Notes under the pieces: generated by a model
What the model saw: only the letters and a program-made list of their open reading frames with translations
Told to the model about the DNA's origin: nothing
Databases searched by the model: none
NCBI GenBank assembly: GCA_030267565.1
Contig: BRXU01000005.1
Span: forward strand, 4,653,501-4,717,500
Direction of reading: 5' to 3'
From: Pleodorina starrii
Taxonomy: Eukaryota; Chlorophyta; Chlorophyceae; Chlamydomonadales; Volvocaceae
Length of the DNA: 64,000 nucleotides
Program-made: the position numbers and the translations under genes
Shown: positions 34,497 through 48,000 of the stretch, piece after piece
Numbering within the stretch: the stretch's first letter is position 1
Layout of the letters: each line of letters opens with the position of its first letter

Positions 34497-37018
34497 TCAC
34501 CACATGCCCTCCCCGGACTCCAACTTGACCCGGTTGGGAGTGGGGTGGGTGGGGGTGGCGGCCGCCGCCGGGCTGTTGCCGCTGCCCCCGGGGCCCGGCC
34601 CCGCGGCTGCCGCTCCTCCTGCCCGTGCACTTGCGGCGCTCCTGCAAAGCAAAGCAAAGCAACCAGCGATTCCAGGATCTTGGCGGGCGCGTGTGCGAGG
34701 GTGGAGTCGGGGTTTCGGTGCTGGTGGGTGGGCTACGGGGTTGGCTCGGGGGGTGGTTACGACGCCGGCAGGCTCCGAAAAGCCAGGGGCTGAAGCTGAG
34801 TTAGGGTGGTTTTGGGGTTGGTGGTTTAGGTTGTCCGGGTTTTCAGGGTTTTAGGGCGAGTCCGAGGCTGGGTGAAGCTGAGGCTGGCTGCTTCGTTGCG
34901 CCCGAAACCCGCTAGCAGGTGCCCCCCCTCCGCTGCCTCGTTCCCGATCTGCTACTGCCTTTCCATCCGCTTTCCAGCAGCAGCAGCAGCAGCAGCAGCA
35001 GCTGAAGAGGAAATACCCGGCAATCGAACGGCATATGGAGACGATCCATCGCTGGATGTGCGCCGCGTCACGTCACGTCGCACCACATCACACCACATCA
35101 CGTCGCACCGCATCACACCACATCACATCACACCACATCACACCACACCACATCACACGTACAACGTACCGCATTCGTGTTGCATTGGCCGACGGCTTCC
35201 CCGTCGTAGTGCCCGCCCCCGTCCCCGACCAGGCCGCGAAACCCGGCCCGGGACCCGGGCTGCTGTCGCGGGCGCGCAGCGTCAGCTGCGGCGCCGCCGC
35301 CGTCACCGCCCCTGCCGCCAACAGACCCGCGGGTCGGTCGTATCGCAGCTCCGCCTGCAGCGCCCGGGTGCGTGCCGCAATGGCCGCCTCGCTGAGGGCC
35401 CTCTGCTTGTTGAGCTCAGCCACCGTCTGCCGCTTCAGCTTCTCCACCTAAGGGTGTGCGGGGGGGAGGGAGGAAGGATAGGGGGGGATGAGGGGGAGGG
35501 AGGAGAGGGGAATGAAGGGGAGGGAAGAAGGGAGGGGATGAGGGGGAGGGAAGGGTGTGGGGTTGGGTTTGTGACTTTGGGTTGGTGTTGAGTTGATGAA
35601 GAGGGAGGGTCAAGGTGAAGGGGGTGGGGAGCAGGGAACTCGTGGGCAGCGTAATGCAGGAGGGGAACTCGTGGGCATGGACAAGCCAACAACGACGTTG
35701 GTGTTGGAGGCGGACGAGGCGTTGGATCGGCATTCTGGCCGGGGAACGTCATATTCACCCCCCCATACCTATACAGCTACCTACACACCTGCACAAAACT
35801 CACGCGCCTCCCCCCCCCCACTCCTCCCACACGGGTCTGGGTACGGCCAACCACGTCCTGCACCGTCCTGCGTTCTCCTCCGCGCAAGACGTGCCTTTAC
35901 GGCCTTGACGTATGCTCGGACCCCCCCACCCCACCCACACACACACCCACACACATACACACACACGCCTCCCAGCCCCCCCCCCGCTCCCCCCCCTGTT
36001 GCAAATTCACTCGTCATCCCACCCCCCCCCTGTTGCAAATTCACTCGTCAACCCCCCCCCTCCCCTCATGACGTGCCTCCGCCAGGTACTGCTGCTGCAG
36101 CGCCTCCATCTGGTGCTGGAACCTGCGGGTGGCCTCAGCCACGCGAGCCGTCAGCCGGGCCTCCTCCGCCGCCCGCACCCGCTGCAGCTCCGACAGCGCA
36201 CCGTGGAGGGCCCGCTCGAACGCCTCGATCTCTGAACAGCGGGTGTTGTTTTGGGGCGGGGCGGGGCGGGGCGGGGTAGGGTGGGGTGGGGTGGGGTGCA
36301 CGGCTTGAGGGCGACGACAGAGGCGAAAACACGCACTGAAACAGTTACAGCAAAACTGCAGCTGCCGCCGCCATCAGCGCGCGAGTTATCCTGGATAGGG
36401 GGATGGTCGAACCCAGACTCGACTCGGCTCTGGCCACGCGCCATTCCCGTCCGTAGCCACGAACCCGGCCTCCGCGCTCCAATTAAACCCAACGAGGCCG
36501 GCCATGGTGCAGCAGGGGATCCAAAAGTAGGGAAGCTAACGATACTGTGAAGAGGTTATCGGATGGCGGAGCTGGTTTTGCGGCCAACAAGCTTGGTTGT
36601 CGCTCCCGGTCCGCCCTTGGTGGCATGTGGTGCGGGCCTCCATCCACCCACCCACCCACCCAACCACACACCATGATGCCGCCGGTCGACTGCTGAAGAT
36701 GCCTGCTGCCGAAGCGCCTCCTCCAGTGCCCAGGTGTTGAACGGCGAGGTCACGCCGGCTTCCATAAGCTGCGCCTCAAGGCTGCCAAGGTCCATGGTGG
36801 CCTCCTGTCCGAAACGCGCGGGACGGCAGTATAAGGGCAAAGCTGAAGGCTGGAAGTTAAATTGCTGAAGGAAGCTGATCGCTTGCCTGCACCTTACGGC
36901 CCCGGTACGTAAACGCCGCGGCAACGCCAGCAGGTGGCGCCCTGCGACCCATCCTCCGCAGCAACGAATCAGCGCTTGATCCGGGCTCAACATCATCGTC
37001 GCTTTCAGAAAGAGACAT
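34497..37018 (-). CDS. Coiled-coil protein, 5 exons, 278 aa
   Basis: Function unknown. Exons are 37018-36893, 36804-36672, 36231-36077, 35447-35170 and 34641-34497; phases agree throughout. The protein starts MSLSESDDDVEPGSS (acidic, casein-kinase-like serines). Residues about 88-180 form a continuous heptad-type helix (AFERALHGALSELQRVRAAE, then FQHQMEALQQQYLAEAVEKL), a predicted coiled coil, followed by an Ala/Pro/Gly-rich tail ending RVKLESGEGMW. The intron after exon 3 has a GC donor (GAG then GCACGT). It is the only choice that keeps the next exon in frame, because the nearby GT alternative gives a stop. The stop codon overlaps a possible donor (GTGGTGACG), so the C-terminus could differ. 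Such proteins are often structural, but no location can be assigned. Confidence 0.75.
35078..35160 (+). repeat. CACATCACAC-type minisatellite in an intron
   Basis: Imperfect CACCACATCA units lie in the last intron of the coiled-coil gene, directly after the exon 4 donor region. Confidence 0.8.
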
Positions 37019-39001
37019 TTTGGTGTTACATGTAGGTTCAACAATACAGGAGTTTCAGCGACGGTTACTGCCGGCAGTAACGAAGCGAGCAAAATGTGGC
37101 GTCGTGAGAAAAAACCTTCTACGTTACATATCGAGTTTGATTATATTCTAAACTAAAATTGTAGTATGCTTGCGAGCACATAATACGAGGCTGTTTCGAC
37201 CATGGTTGACTAAACTTGGAACTCACAAGCCCCTGCACGACAACAGTGCTTTGCGTCTGTTCGAACCACGCCGCGCCACCGGAACCTGTCTTGCCGAGAG
37301 TAACCGCAGCACCGTCGCAAGCACGGACCCGTCGCAAGCTGGAAGCCACGGCTTCCGAGTTCCGACTGGCTTTGAATTTCGCCTCCCGACAAGCAGAAAT
37401 CCAAGCAGCGCGCCACATTATGCCTGACCACAGTGAACACTCCCAGCTGTCGCCACGCCCTCGCGCGGTCCCAGCGCGCCGGGTAGGCTGCGTCGCCACG
37501 CAAGCACACCACAATCAGTGCCACCGCCACGACGGCCACCGCATCACTCAAGACGACCACGACGCAAGCCTCCCCTTCTTCCCCACGAAAGGGGCGCTCG
37601 CTCGCTTCCACAGCCAGTCCCAGATCGCATCACTGCCCACAGCGCGTCTCACGGAATGCCACACATGCATGCATGCATGCATGCATGCATGCATGCATGG
37701 GGGATCGCGGCCCCCAAATCACGTCGTCCGTCACGTCAGCCGACTGATCCCCGCTGCAGCCCCGCCGCACGCTTGCTCACAGGAGATTACTCATCACGGC
37801 TCCCAGGGGTCTACCCTATTCGCAGCTTCGGTTTCCATTACCTGATGAGTGCACGCGCACGCGAGTCCCTAGAAGCAGCACAGCATCAACAATACCAGCA
37901 GCAGCTGCAGCAGCACCAACAACAACAACATTCGGTCGCATCCTCCTACCTCCCGATGTCCGGCCCCGCGCGCGAACAGCGGGGCCGGCGCACTCGGCAG
38001 ACCGATGAAGCGGCCGCCACCTGCTCAGTTCAGTCCACGAAAAAGCAAAACTACAGGAGCAGCCGTCCGTTCCCGGAGCAATCGAAGATTCTGTCCGTCC
38101 GTCCGTCCGACGATTGTCAAGGAAATCCCCCGCACACGCCATGCATCACATGAACACCCACTCCCACTCCAACCGCCCGCAAACACTCTCACATACACGA
38201 CGCCATGGTCCACAAAACGGGCCCCGACAGGATATGTGCCTACGCACGGCACCGCGCCACCGCGCCAACACCGTACCCAGCGCCCCTGGAGGATCGGCGA
38301 CCCGAAGCTGGGACCCGAAGCGGCGGGGGCACGGCAAACGCGGCCCAATCACGCCCCAGTGTACCGTACGCGCACGAGCGGGCAGGAAGCGGCCGGCGAC
38401 GTCGAAGGTCCCCTCGGACCCCCGCCCCCTTTTCCCCCACATCCCATCGCAGACCCAATGTGATTGACTCCACATAGGTCGCGTGCTCGAGTGTAAAGCA
38501 GGCGGCGGCCCCACGGGGTCTCCTGGAGGGAAGCTGAGTGGAGCAAAGCGAAGATGCAGAAACACGCGTGCCTGCCTGCCTGCCTATGGTGCCTTCCCAC
38601 CTGCCTGCCTGCCTGCCTGCCTGCGGCTCCGCCTGCCATTCAATCATGTTCTCAATTCAAGCAGGAACAGCTATAGCCCCGGCCAGCCCTGCGTCCAAAT
38701 GCGCGCGCATGTCCGCTCTTGGCAGCGGCAAAACCCCTTGCTCAGTGACAAGGCGGGTAAGGGACGGACCCACGAGGGCCGGCCGAGGCCCCTATCCCTC
38801 CCACCCCGCCCCCGCCGGCGCCGCTTCCGCGGCTTGGGCGACATCAGTGGCGGCAGCAGATCCAAACCCGGATCCAGATCCAGATCCCGGAAGGGCCTGT
38901 CCCCCATCCCTGTTCTTGATACGCGATCAAAACCAAGCTCTTCTATTATTGCGCGACCGAAGCCGTCCAGAGAAAGGTGGCCCTCCCTTCAGGCCCTCCC
39001 C
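37019..39001. other. Intergenic region between coiled-coil gene and giant gene
   Basis: No gene is supported. Contents: the 5' flank of the coiled-coil gene (lower GC, 37019-37200), an ATGC tetranucleotide tract, CAG/CAA repeats at 37883-37931, CTGCCTGC runs at 38570-38625, and the 3' flank of the giant gene just below 39002. The frames seen are shadows or simple-sequence products. Confidence 0.45.
37665..37699. repeat. ATGC tetranucleotide tract (~8.5 units)
   Basis: A perfect run of ATGC, self-complementary throughout. Alternating purine-pyrimidine order makes it a candidate for cruciform or Z-DNA structure. Confidence 0.95.
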
Positions 39002-42000
39002 TCAGGACACGCGGCTGGCTTGCGGCTCCAATCGGGAGCCCATCGACCGCCGATTCGCCGACAGGGGCCGCGCGCCCATGAAGCTGCCGGACGGCGGCGC
39101 ATTGGGGTCGGGGATGGTCGGCAGCCCGTCCGCGTCGTCAGCGTCAAAGCCCAGCGTAGCCATCTTCAGCGGCAGCGACTTCCGCATCGCCGACGCCGAC
39201 GGCAGCCGGCTGAACGCCAGCGGCGGCATCGCCACGCTGGCGCTGACGGCGTCGGCGCCGCCGCCGCCGCCACCGCGGCGCCGCGCCGGCGCGCTCGATG
39301 GCCGCGATCTGGAAACGCTCTCCGCACGCGCCCCGTGGACGCTGGCGCCGCTCGGCTCCGCCGACGGCCCCTGCGACGGCGTACGGCTGCCGTACGACGC
39401 CCGCGGCCGCGCCGTCGACCGCTCCGACGGCGGGTGGTACTCCTCTCGTTCATGCAGGCGAGGGTCGCCGTCGCCGCCACCGCCGCCACCGCCGCCGGCG
39501 GCGCCCTCACCGCCGCCCGGCGCCGCCAGCCCCGCCAACAGGCTACTGCGATTCGACAGCTCCCTGCTCAGAGTGCCGCCACCGGCGCCGGGGCCCCCTT
39601 GACTCCAGGGGTGACTTCCGGTGGCGCTGTTCTCCCGGCCAATCGGCGGCATGCTGACGCCGCCGCCGCCGCCGCCGCTGGCGTCAGCATCCGACACCTG
39701 CGTCGCCGACGCGAGTTTGCGCAGGTGCGGGTCGTCGGAGGCGACCGCCGATGCCATCCACGCTGCCACAGGCGGCGGCGGCCGGGTTTTGGAGGCCGAG
39801 GCGGGGCGGGAGCTACGGGCGCCGGCGCCGGCGGCAGCGCCGGCGGCAGCGCTGGCGGGCCGGCTGGCGCCGGCGAAAGAGGCCGACACTGAGGCCGTCG
39901 CGGCGGAGCGCGGACGGGAGGAGGCGCGCGAGCGCGCGGCGGAGCGGGCCCGCGACGGCGAGCCGCCGCCCTGGCTTGGCGACGCCGTCACGGCGGAGGC
40001 GGCCGCCGCCGCCGACACGCCGGCGTTGGCGGCGAAGGGCGAGCCCACGCCGCCGCCAACGCTGACGCCGACGCGCGCGCGAGCGCTGTTGGCCGGCCTC
40101 GTGAGGCGGCCACCCGCCGACGGCGACGCCGCCGCCGGCGACGGCGGGTCGGCCGTCAGGCTGCCGCCGACGGCGCTGCGCGAGGCGCGCATGGCGCGCC
40201 CGGCCTGGTACTCCTGCGTCAGCTGTTTGCCGTACGCCTCTTCGAAGGCCAGTAGCTGATCCAGGTTGGCCCTCAGCGAGTCGCGGACGGCCTCCAGGGG
40301 GCGCAGGTCGATGCGGTCGGCGAAGGCTCTTGCGCGGCCCAGGTCCAGTCGGCGGTGCACTCCGCGGGTGGCGCCCGCCACTCGGACCAGCGTCTCGCTG
40401 AGCGGGAAGCCCACTGCACGCACCCGGTCCAGCCGCTTGTTCTCCTCGGTGGCCTTCATGGCCATGATCTGGAGGAGCGACACGCCGGGGGGGGGGGTAG
40501 GGGGGGTAGGGTGAGGTGAGGAGGGAGGGAGGGTTGGGGGGGGAGGTGAGGAAGGGGAGGGAGTCGGTTTAGGGGGAGACGACGCTTGTGCCGATGCCGG
40601 CGCCGGCACCTGGGGCCTGACACTTGAGATCCCACCCCCAAGCTGTCCGAGCAGCTGCCAACGGACTCGCCGGGGCCCCATCTCACTCCGCCGGCGCGCC
40701 GGGGGCGCCTCCGTTCGACACAACCCCACCGCCACCCGCTCTCGTCTACGGTATGTTCCCAGTACCGCTCCCCTGAATCCCCCTTTCGCCCCCCTCCCTC
40801 TGCCCCGCCCTCCCTCCCTCCCTCTCCGCCCCTACCGTGAAGTCGTCCAGCTCCCCCGCCTGCTTCATGCGCTGGATCTGGTCCGGGTGCGCCAGGATTG
40901 AGGAGCCGGGCAGCCCCGGTACACCCCCGCTGCTGAAGGCGCGACTGAACTCGTCCAGACTGATGCGACCGTCCTGGTTCTTGTCGACGCCCTGAGGGGA
41001 AGAGGAGAGGGATAAGGGGAGGGGGGTGTAAGACAACTGGTTGCGGGGCGGGGGGCGGGGGGAGGGGGCGCCCAGCAGGCTGCGGCGGCGGCGGGGGGGA
41101 GTCAGGGAGTGATATGCTCCTTAATATAAGAATGAGTCACTGCGGACGTTGTTGATCAAGCTGCTGCAGCCGCTGAACCTCCGGGCGGTGGGTGGGGGGC
41201 CCACGCGCAGGGAACGGGATTGCGGTGACAGCGGCGATAGAGACCTGAGCTGAGCTGAGCTGAGCTGAGTTGGGTTGGGGGCACGGATTAAATCAATAGG
41301 GGGAGATTGCCCTCGACAAGAGAGGCCGCCGGGGCCGGATGGGGTTGGCGCGAGTCGATGAGCGCATATGTGTGCTTCAAGAGTCGAGTCGAAGGGAGGG
41401 CAGAAGGGGTCTGCGACCCTTCGGTTCCGCTTGTCTGAGGCCCACAGCACCGTTCGGCGCTGTGAGCGGGAGGCCTGTGACGAGTAAAACACGCGGCCAT
41501 GACGTCTCTCCGCCTGGCCCTTTCCCCTCCCATTTCCCTCCCCACCGACCCCCGCCATATGCGCCCCTTGTCCACTGGCCGCCCGCCTCACCTTCCATGC
41601 GTCGAACAGCAGCTGGTGCTCAGCGGGCCGCAGACCCGGGAACAGGTCCTGCAGGGGGAGAGGGGCAGGCAGGGGACGGGCAGGAGGAGGGTCGGGGGGA
41701 GGCTTGGAGGGCGCGCTGGGAAGGGCTCAGCCACACCGCCGCTTCGACGCTCTGACGCTGCCGCAGACCAAACCGAAGACTGACGCTGCCGGAGTAGCTA
41801 CAGCAGGAAAAGACGCGCATGGCCACAAACACGCACCCCCCTCCCCGGGCCAAAGCGGGCCTTCGGCGCTTCTTTCAGAAGATCCGCCATTGCGCCCTCA
41901 CAAGGAATGCAACGAGAACGCATCACAGTCGACACCCCCGCACCGCACCTCATCGCAGCCCCATTCCACCCGAGCCCATTCGGCAGCGCACTCACCTTGA

Positions 42001-45000
42001 GCATGGCCCACAGCTCCTTCTCGCTCCAGAACCCGTCCTGGTCGTTGTCGTACCGAGCAAACATCTCCCCCGGCGTGATCTGCGCAAAGGCGGGGGCGCG
42101 TTGTTCGCTCGCTCAGGAGGTACGACACACAGGTATTCCAGCTCTTCGACGTCACTGGTGCTCCACTGGCTCCAAAGCGGCCCCCAAGCCGCGGCCCCAA
42201 AGCCCCACTCAGATCCTCAGATCCTGCACTGGCTATGTGGTCAAACCCCCGCCCCCTGCCCCCTGCCCCCAAACGTTGCAGCTCTCCCTGATTGATACGC
42301 CCTTCACACGCAACCCTTCACTCCCGTCGTAACATGGTACGTCGGTGGTGGTAAGTACTGCAGCGTCTGGCTTGGCTCACGTCGTGTTGTCGTCTCCCTC
42401 CCATAGCTGCGGTTTCATATCGCTCACATCCCCGCGCCCCCTTCATATGATCATATCGCTCACATCCCCGCGCCCCCTTCGTATCGTGCATAGAGCCATA
42501 GACCCGCCGCCCAGTTTCCCTCCTACCTTGCTGAGCAGCATGAGTATGGCCATCTTGTGCAGCACCAGCTGCACCTCCAGCTTGTCTCGCAGGGACACGG
42601 AGATGCCGCCGCGGCCGCATGCGCGCATCGCAGCGGCCAGGTCCTGAGGAGAGCAAGGGGGGGGGGGGGTAGGGGGAGTAAGGGGGAGGGCGAGGAAAGG
42701 GAGGGAAGGCAGGGAGGAAGCTCAACTCACTCTAAGAAGCAAACGCGCCCCCTCTTCCTTGGCTCCTCCCGTCCCCCATCCCAAAACCAAGTCTCGCCCT
42801 CGCTCCCTCCCCTCCCCAAGGCCCCCCCATCCTTTCCCCATCTCCCCTCGCTCCCGTCCTCCCCACAGCTCCCTCTCCCTCCCCCTTACCCTCCTCTTCA
42901 TTCCCTCGTTTCCCAATTTCCTTGCTACCTGTTCAACCCCTCCTCCTCCTCCCACTCTCCCCCCTTCTGGCTCCCTCCCCCCCCTTCCTATCCCCCTAGC
43001 CCTCTCCCCTCTAGCCCCTTCCCCCTTCCCCCTCCCCCTCCCGCTCACCTTGTACCGCACCAGGTTGTCCCCGGTGGCGTCCAGCAGCAACTGCACGTAG
43101 CGCACGTGTGCCGGGGTGGCATCCGGCACCAGCCTCAGCACCAGTCGGTACAGCTGTTGCCAGTCCAGTGCGCGGTCGCCGTCCTTGTCCACCTCCCGAA
43201 ACACCTCCAGCAGACGGATACGACTGGCGGTCAGAGACTCCTGGAGCAGCGGCAGCAGCAGGGGAAGGAGAAGGGGCAGGAGACGGGGCAGCAGCGGCAG
43301 CAGCAGGGGAAGGGGCAGCAGCATCAGCATCAGCAGCAGGGGAAGGGGACGAGGACGAGGACGGGGAAGGGGAAGGTCGGCGGTGGCGCTCGTTCGGACG
43401 GCTGTACGGGCGGATGGGAAGCATTCAAACTTGAGCCTCAAGCGCTCGTAGGCACGGAGGGCCACGAACACGAAAGCCAAAAACCACGAAACTCAGCTGC
43501 TAAGGCACGAGCCGCCTCCCACCCCCGCCCCGCGGTAAGTATTGCTGGGTTCTGGGTCCGTTCGCGAACGCTATCTCCGTCCCTTCGCTGCGGTATCTTA
43601 TTTTTTACCCCGCGCCTCGCTGCCCTGCACCTGTGTGTGAGAGAGAAAACTAAAAGCGAGACCAGACCCGACCTGACCCGACCCGACCGTGAAAAGGAAC
43701 CAGGGCCGCGAGCACAAAACGACGCCGCGCCCCCACTTCCCGATCCCCGCCTCCCCTCCTCACCACCAGCAGTGCAAAGATGTTTGACCCCAGCGCCGCC
43801 GCCTCCTCCACCGACACCTCACTCGCGTCATCGTAGTGCGCACCGCCGCTGCGCACGGGGGCGGAGCGCTTCTCCGTAACGCCGGCCCCTTCCCCATCGC
43901 CGCCGCCGTCGCCGCCGCTGGTCGAGGTCTTGACGCGCGCGATGCTCTCCAGTCGGGCCTGGGGCATGGGGAACAGCTCCACAGCGACCACCGGCTGCAT
44001 GGGGGCCTGAAAGGAGGAGAGAAGGGGGGGATAGAAACGAAGATACCGCAGCGAAGGGACTGAGACGGCGTTGGCGAACGGAGAGGGGCTGGGAGTGGCA
44101 GCAGCACAGCAGAACGCGTCGTGTGCAATTAGGTCAGTTGCATGGTTTTGACGATACGGGTTCCGGTTTAGGAAATGGTTTGGGTTGTCGGTTTGGGGTT
44201 TTTGTTGGGTTGGGTACTTGGGTTCCTCGCTTCTCCGCTCCGTGGCCCCCCGGAAAACCCCCAGCTCCCACGTCCCACCCCTCCCTGGAGCCTGGACCCA
44301 CCTGAGAGTTGAGGCATGCCAGCTGCATCTCGTACAGCACCTTGCTCATCTCGCTGGGCGTGTTGAGGGGCGACTCCACCAGTCCGCCGCACAGCAGGAA
44401 GATGGGCACCTCGCTCTTGGCCATGGCGCCGGCGGTGCGCAGGGCCTGGGTTGGAGCGACATGACGGGGCGTGACGGGATTTGAAGGGACGTGACGTGAC
44501 GGAACGTGAGGGGACATGACTGGACGTGATGGGACGAGACGTGATGGGACGAGCACGGGTTGAATGCGGCAGCAGACAGGCGGCAGCAGACAGGCGGGTA
44601 TAGGAGGACCTACATCGGCTTGTCTGTGTGTCTGTGTGTCTGTTGGCAGAGGCGACACAGTAAGCACGCGTCGGGCCCGATGGGAGCGGGGGCCCGCAAG
44701 GCCCCGAACCAGACGGACGCAACCACACCGGTGCGGGGAGCAGGCCGGGCTTAATGGAACAGGCCGAGTGGGGGGAGAGCCTGGAGAAAACGTCCCCTTC
44801 CCTTCCCCTCCCCTTCCTTCCCTCCGCGTCACTCACCTTGACCATGTTGAATCCCGCCGCCGTGGGCATCTTGTACTTGATGTCCTCGTACCAGGGCAGA
44901 AGCCGCTTGCCCAGGTTGTGGGTGACGGTGCCCAGGGCGGAGCGCCAGCACTCAATCACCTGCGGGCCAGTCAGCCAGGCGGGCCATCGTGTATCAGCCA

Positions 45001-48000
45001 GCTAGCTTCCTGTAGCAGCCAGGGGGCCCAGTCCGGCGCTCTATATAGTAACGGGGTGGCAGGAAATGCCGTGCGGTGCTCCGATACCACCAACCGCCCG
45101 TATGATTCGTCCCCCAACCGCCAGCCGAGCCGGCTCGAGCAAATGCAGCACAGCGACGAGGCCCCCCCGGCCCTGGGCCTTGATGTGACACCCACGCAAA
45201 TCGCTCTTACCGCCAACGCACGCTACACACGTACACGCAAACATACACGCAAACATACAGCGTGTTTCCATGGTCTTCCAGTTGGGGGCCGGGTACCGTG
45301 CTCTCGCCAGTGCCCGGCCCGGAAGATATGTGCCACACTCCCCCCCCTCCCCCTTCCCCCTCCCCCTTCCTCCTCCCCCTCCCCTCACCCCACCCCCTCC
45401 CCCCACACTCCCCGCCGCTGTGTGTGGTGCTCACCTCCCGGCTGCACAGCAGGATGTTGAACCGCGGTCGCGGCGCTCCCATGGGCGTCTCCGAGGCCCA
45501 GTAGTCGAACATCTTGGACAGCTGCTCCAGGATGAACGACACTCCGGAGAAGGGCTGTGCGGTGGACACGTCAATGATGAACACGCCGCCGCAGAAGGCA
45601 TCCACCACCTGGTGCCCCAGCAGGAAGCGGCCCTCCTGGCAGCGGCCCTCGTTCAGCATGCGGACCTGAGAGGAGGAGCGGGAGGAGGAGGAGGAGGGAG
45701 CGGCGGAGCGAGGCGGAGGGGAGGGGCAGGGCGTTCAATTGAGCAGGCGACGCGGCGGCCGAGACGAGCGCGGACGGGGAAGCGCGGGCGTGGGGGGGGT
45801 GTCGTCGTTCAGGGTGTGGGCTGGAAGGGCGGGGGGAGGGACGACGGGGCGTAAGGAGAGCGGCGGCCGGCCGGGGGGGGGCCCAGGGCGCGCGGGGCCT
45901 GAACGTCGAAGCTCCACCCTATCCAGCTGTCCAGCTGTCCAAATGGCCCTCCCGTGCTCCGCAACCCCCCAGCGGCACCCCCCTTCCGTCCCTCTCCCCT
46001 CCCCCTCCCCCTCCCCGCCGTCTCCTTCTCCGCTGGGAAATTCTCTCTATACCCCCTCCCCACCTTGTCCAGGTGTGCCTCCATGTACTCCAGCGACACC
46101 GCCACACTGTCCACCAGCGGAATGAGCTCCCGGTACAGCGCATCAGACATGGTCACGTGCACACCGCCGCCGTTGGGCAGCCACCAGGTGAAGAAAGGGG
46201 ACCTGCGGGAGGCGGGGGGGGGGTGAGGGGGAGGAGAGAGCAGGGAGGGGGGGTTTGGGGGGGAGGGTTGGAGCAGTCCCAGCCGGCCAGCTGACGGGGT
46301 GCGGAAGGAGAGGGGGAGGGAGAGGGGGGAGGCGGTAGGCCTTACGGTTTCAGGGTAAGGCCTACATCAAGACCAACGCGCGGCACGTTGCGCGGTCTCC
46401 GTGGACCCGCCTTTCCCAGGGGATCCCGATGCCAAGCACAGACTTCCCCCCCTACCCCCAAGATTCGCTAACGTCGTCTCCGTTCCTTCGCTGCGGCATC
46501 TCCTTCTTTACCCCCCACCCAGATGTCCCTGGCCAGTATCCGTTCGCCCACTCGAAATTCCCACTCAAAGAAAGTCACCACGAGCTCGCCAGTCCCAGGT
46601 CTCAAACACACACCACCTCCACCTCCGTCAACATCCCCACCCCCAAACTCCACCTCCGCCCACACCCCATTCCACCCTCACCCTACCCCCACAGCCCGCC
46701 CACCTGCAGTACACCGCTTCCGAGCTGCTCATGATGCTGTGCGTCCGCGAGAAGCGGTCCGGCACGAACCGCCGCGGCACCGAGGCCTCCGGCCGCGGCG
46801 GCGGGCGCGCCTCAAACACCCATTTGGCCGCCAGCTCCCGCCGGGACATCAGGCGGGACTTGTACAGCAGCCCGCCGGCGCCGCGCTGCAGCGCCCCACC
46901 CGCAAAGCCCGGCGCGCCGTCGATCGACATGCCGCCCTGCAGCCGGCCGGCCATGTCGTCGCCGCCGTTGTTCGTGCCGGCGCCGGAGCGCGACCAGCCC
47001 GAGGCGGCAGAGAAGCCCACGCCAAAGCCCACCTTTGGTGGCGAGGGACACAGGGACCGGGAGGGAGAGACCGGGAGAGGGAGAGGGAGAGGTAGGCGGG
47101 CGAGGGGGGCTTTCTTTGCGGCAAGCGACCAGGCGAAGTCAGGTGACGTCATAAAAGCGTAAGCCCGGCTTTCAAGTGCACTCGTAACTAAACGCGGCAA
47201 ATGTGTGCCCTTCCACCACCACCACCAATACACACACGCTCCGGCCCGTTGGCTCCACTCTTCCGCAGCTTAAGAGCCCGCTGTAACACAACCACAACAA
47301 ACCACACGCACGCGCACCGCCGCCGCTCCGAAACCAAACCCACAGGCGGTGGTACTCACCTGCGGCACCTCCCCCATGAACCGCGGCGTGGGCGGCGACT
47401 CCGCCAGCAGCAGCGGGTTGGTGTCCGGCTGCCGCTCCAGCCCCGCGCAGGCCTTGCAGTTCCCGCCGGCCACGTGCGGGAAGGAGCCCCAGCGCGTCAG
47501 GAACTGCAGCAGCCGCGTGCGCTCCAGGGGCAGGTAGGACGCGTCGCTCAGGCGCAGCTGCTGCCAGGCCAGGTCGTTGATGTCCTCCCCAGAGTCGTTG
47601 GGCTCAAACTGCAGCGCGGACATGGTGCGGTGCAGCACTCGGGAGCCGTCGGGCAGGACCGACTCGCACTCGTAGCCCAGGCCGGCGCCGTCGTCGGCGC
47701 CCCCGTCGCCAGGCGCGCCGAGGAAGCTGGCGCCGCCGTCGGCGCCGGCGCCTCCGGCGCCGCCTCCGGCGGCGTGGTTCATGAAGAACAGGCGGCTGCG
47801 GCCGGCGGCGCCGACGGCGCCGGCGCCGTTGGCGCCGCCGACGCCGCCGGCGGAGGAGGAGTAGTTGAAGAACTGCAGACGTGGCGTCCATTCGTGCTTG
47901 GGGCCACTCACGAGGCCGCTGAAGCCGCCGTTGCCGCGGAAATGGCTCAGTATGGCGCCGGTGGAGCCCGCACCGGCGCCGGCGGCACCGGCTCCGCCGG

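Larger units (their letters stand above)
43764..45665 (-). other. Degenerate von Willebrand factor A-like domain of the giant protein
   Basis: Four consecutive exons (45665-45435, 44959-44837, 44445-44302, 44006-43764) show the order expected for a vWA fold. A first hydrophobic strand with a MIDAS-like position reads GVFIIDVSTA. A long helix (FILEQLSKMFDYW), a strand (RFNILLCSRE) and a Trp-containing helix follow, then a TAAGFNMVKALRTAG segment where a Thr metal ligand normally sits. Next come a strand IFLLCGGLVE at the usual LLTDG position, and a last strand PVVAVELF. Two of three metal-site motifs deviate (DVSTA rather than DxSxS; GG rather than DG), so metal binding may be lost. This is assignment by pattern, not by profile search. 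Confidence 0.6.

Noticed and set aside
38483..39892. 469-aa plus-strand frame over the last exon of the giant gene
   Set aside because: Arg/Ala/Pro-rich translation of the antisense strand of a GC3-rich coding exon; no start context, domain or splice logic.
42557..43879. 440-aa plus-strand frame
   Set aside because: It crosses C/T-rich introns and antisense exons of the giant gene, giving Pro/Ser and Gln/Arg runs; the minus strand here has phased exons with EF-hands.
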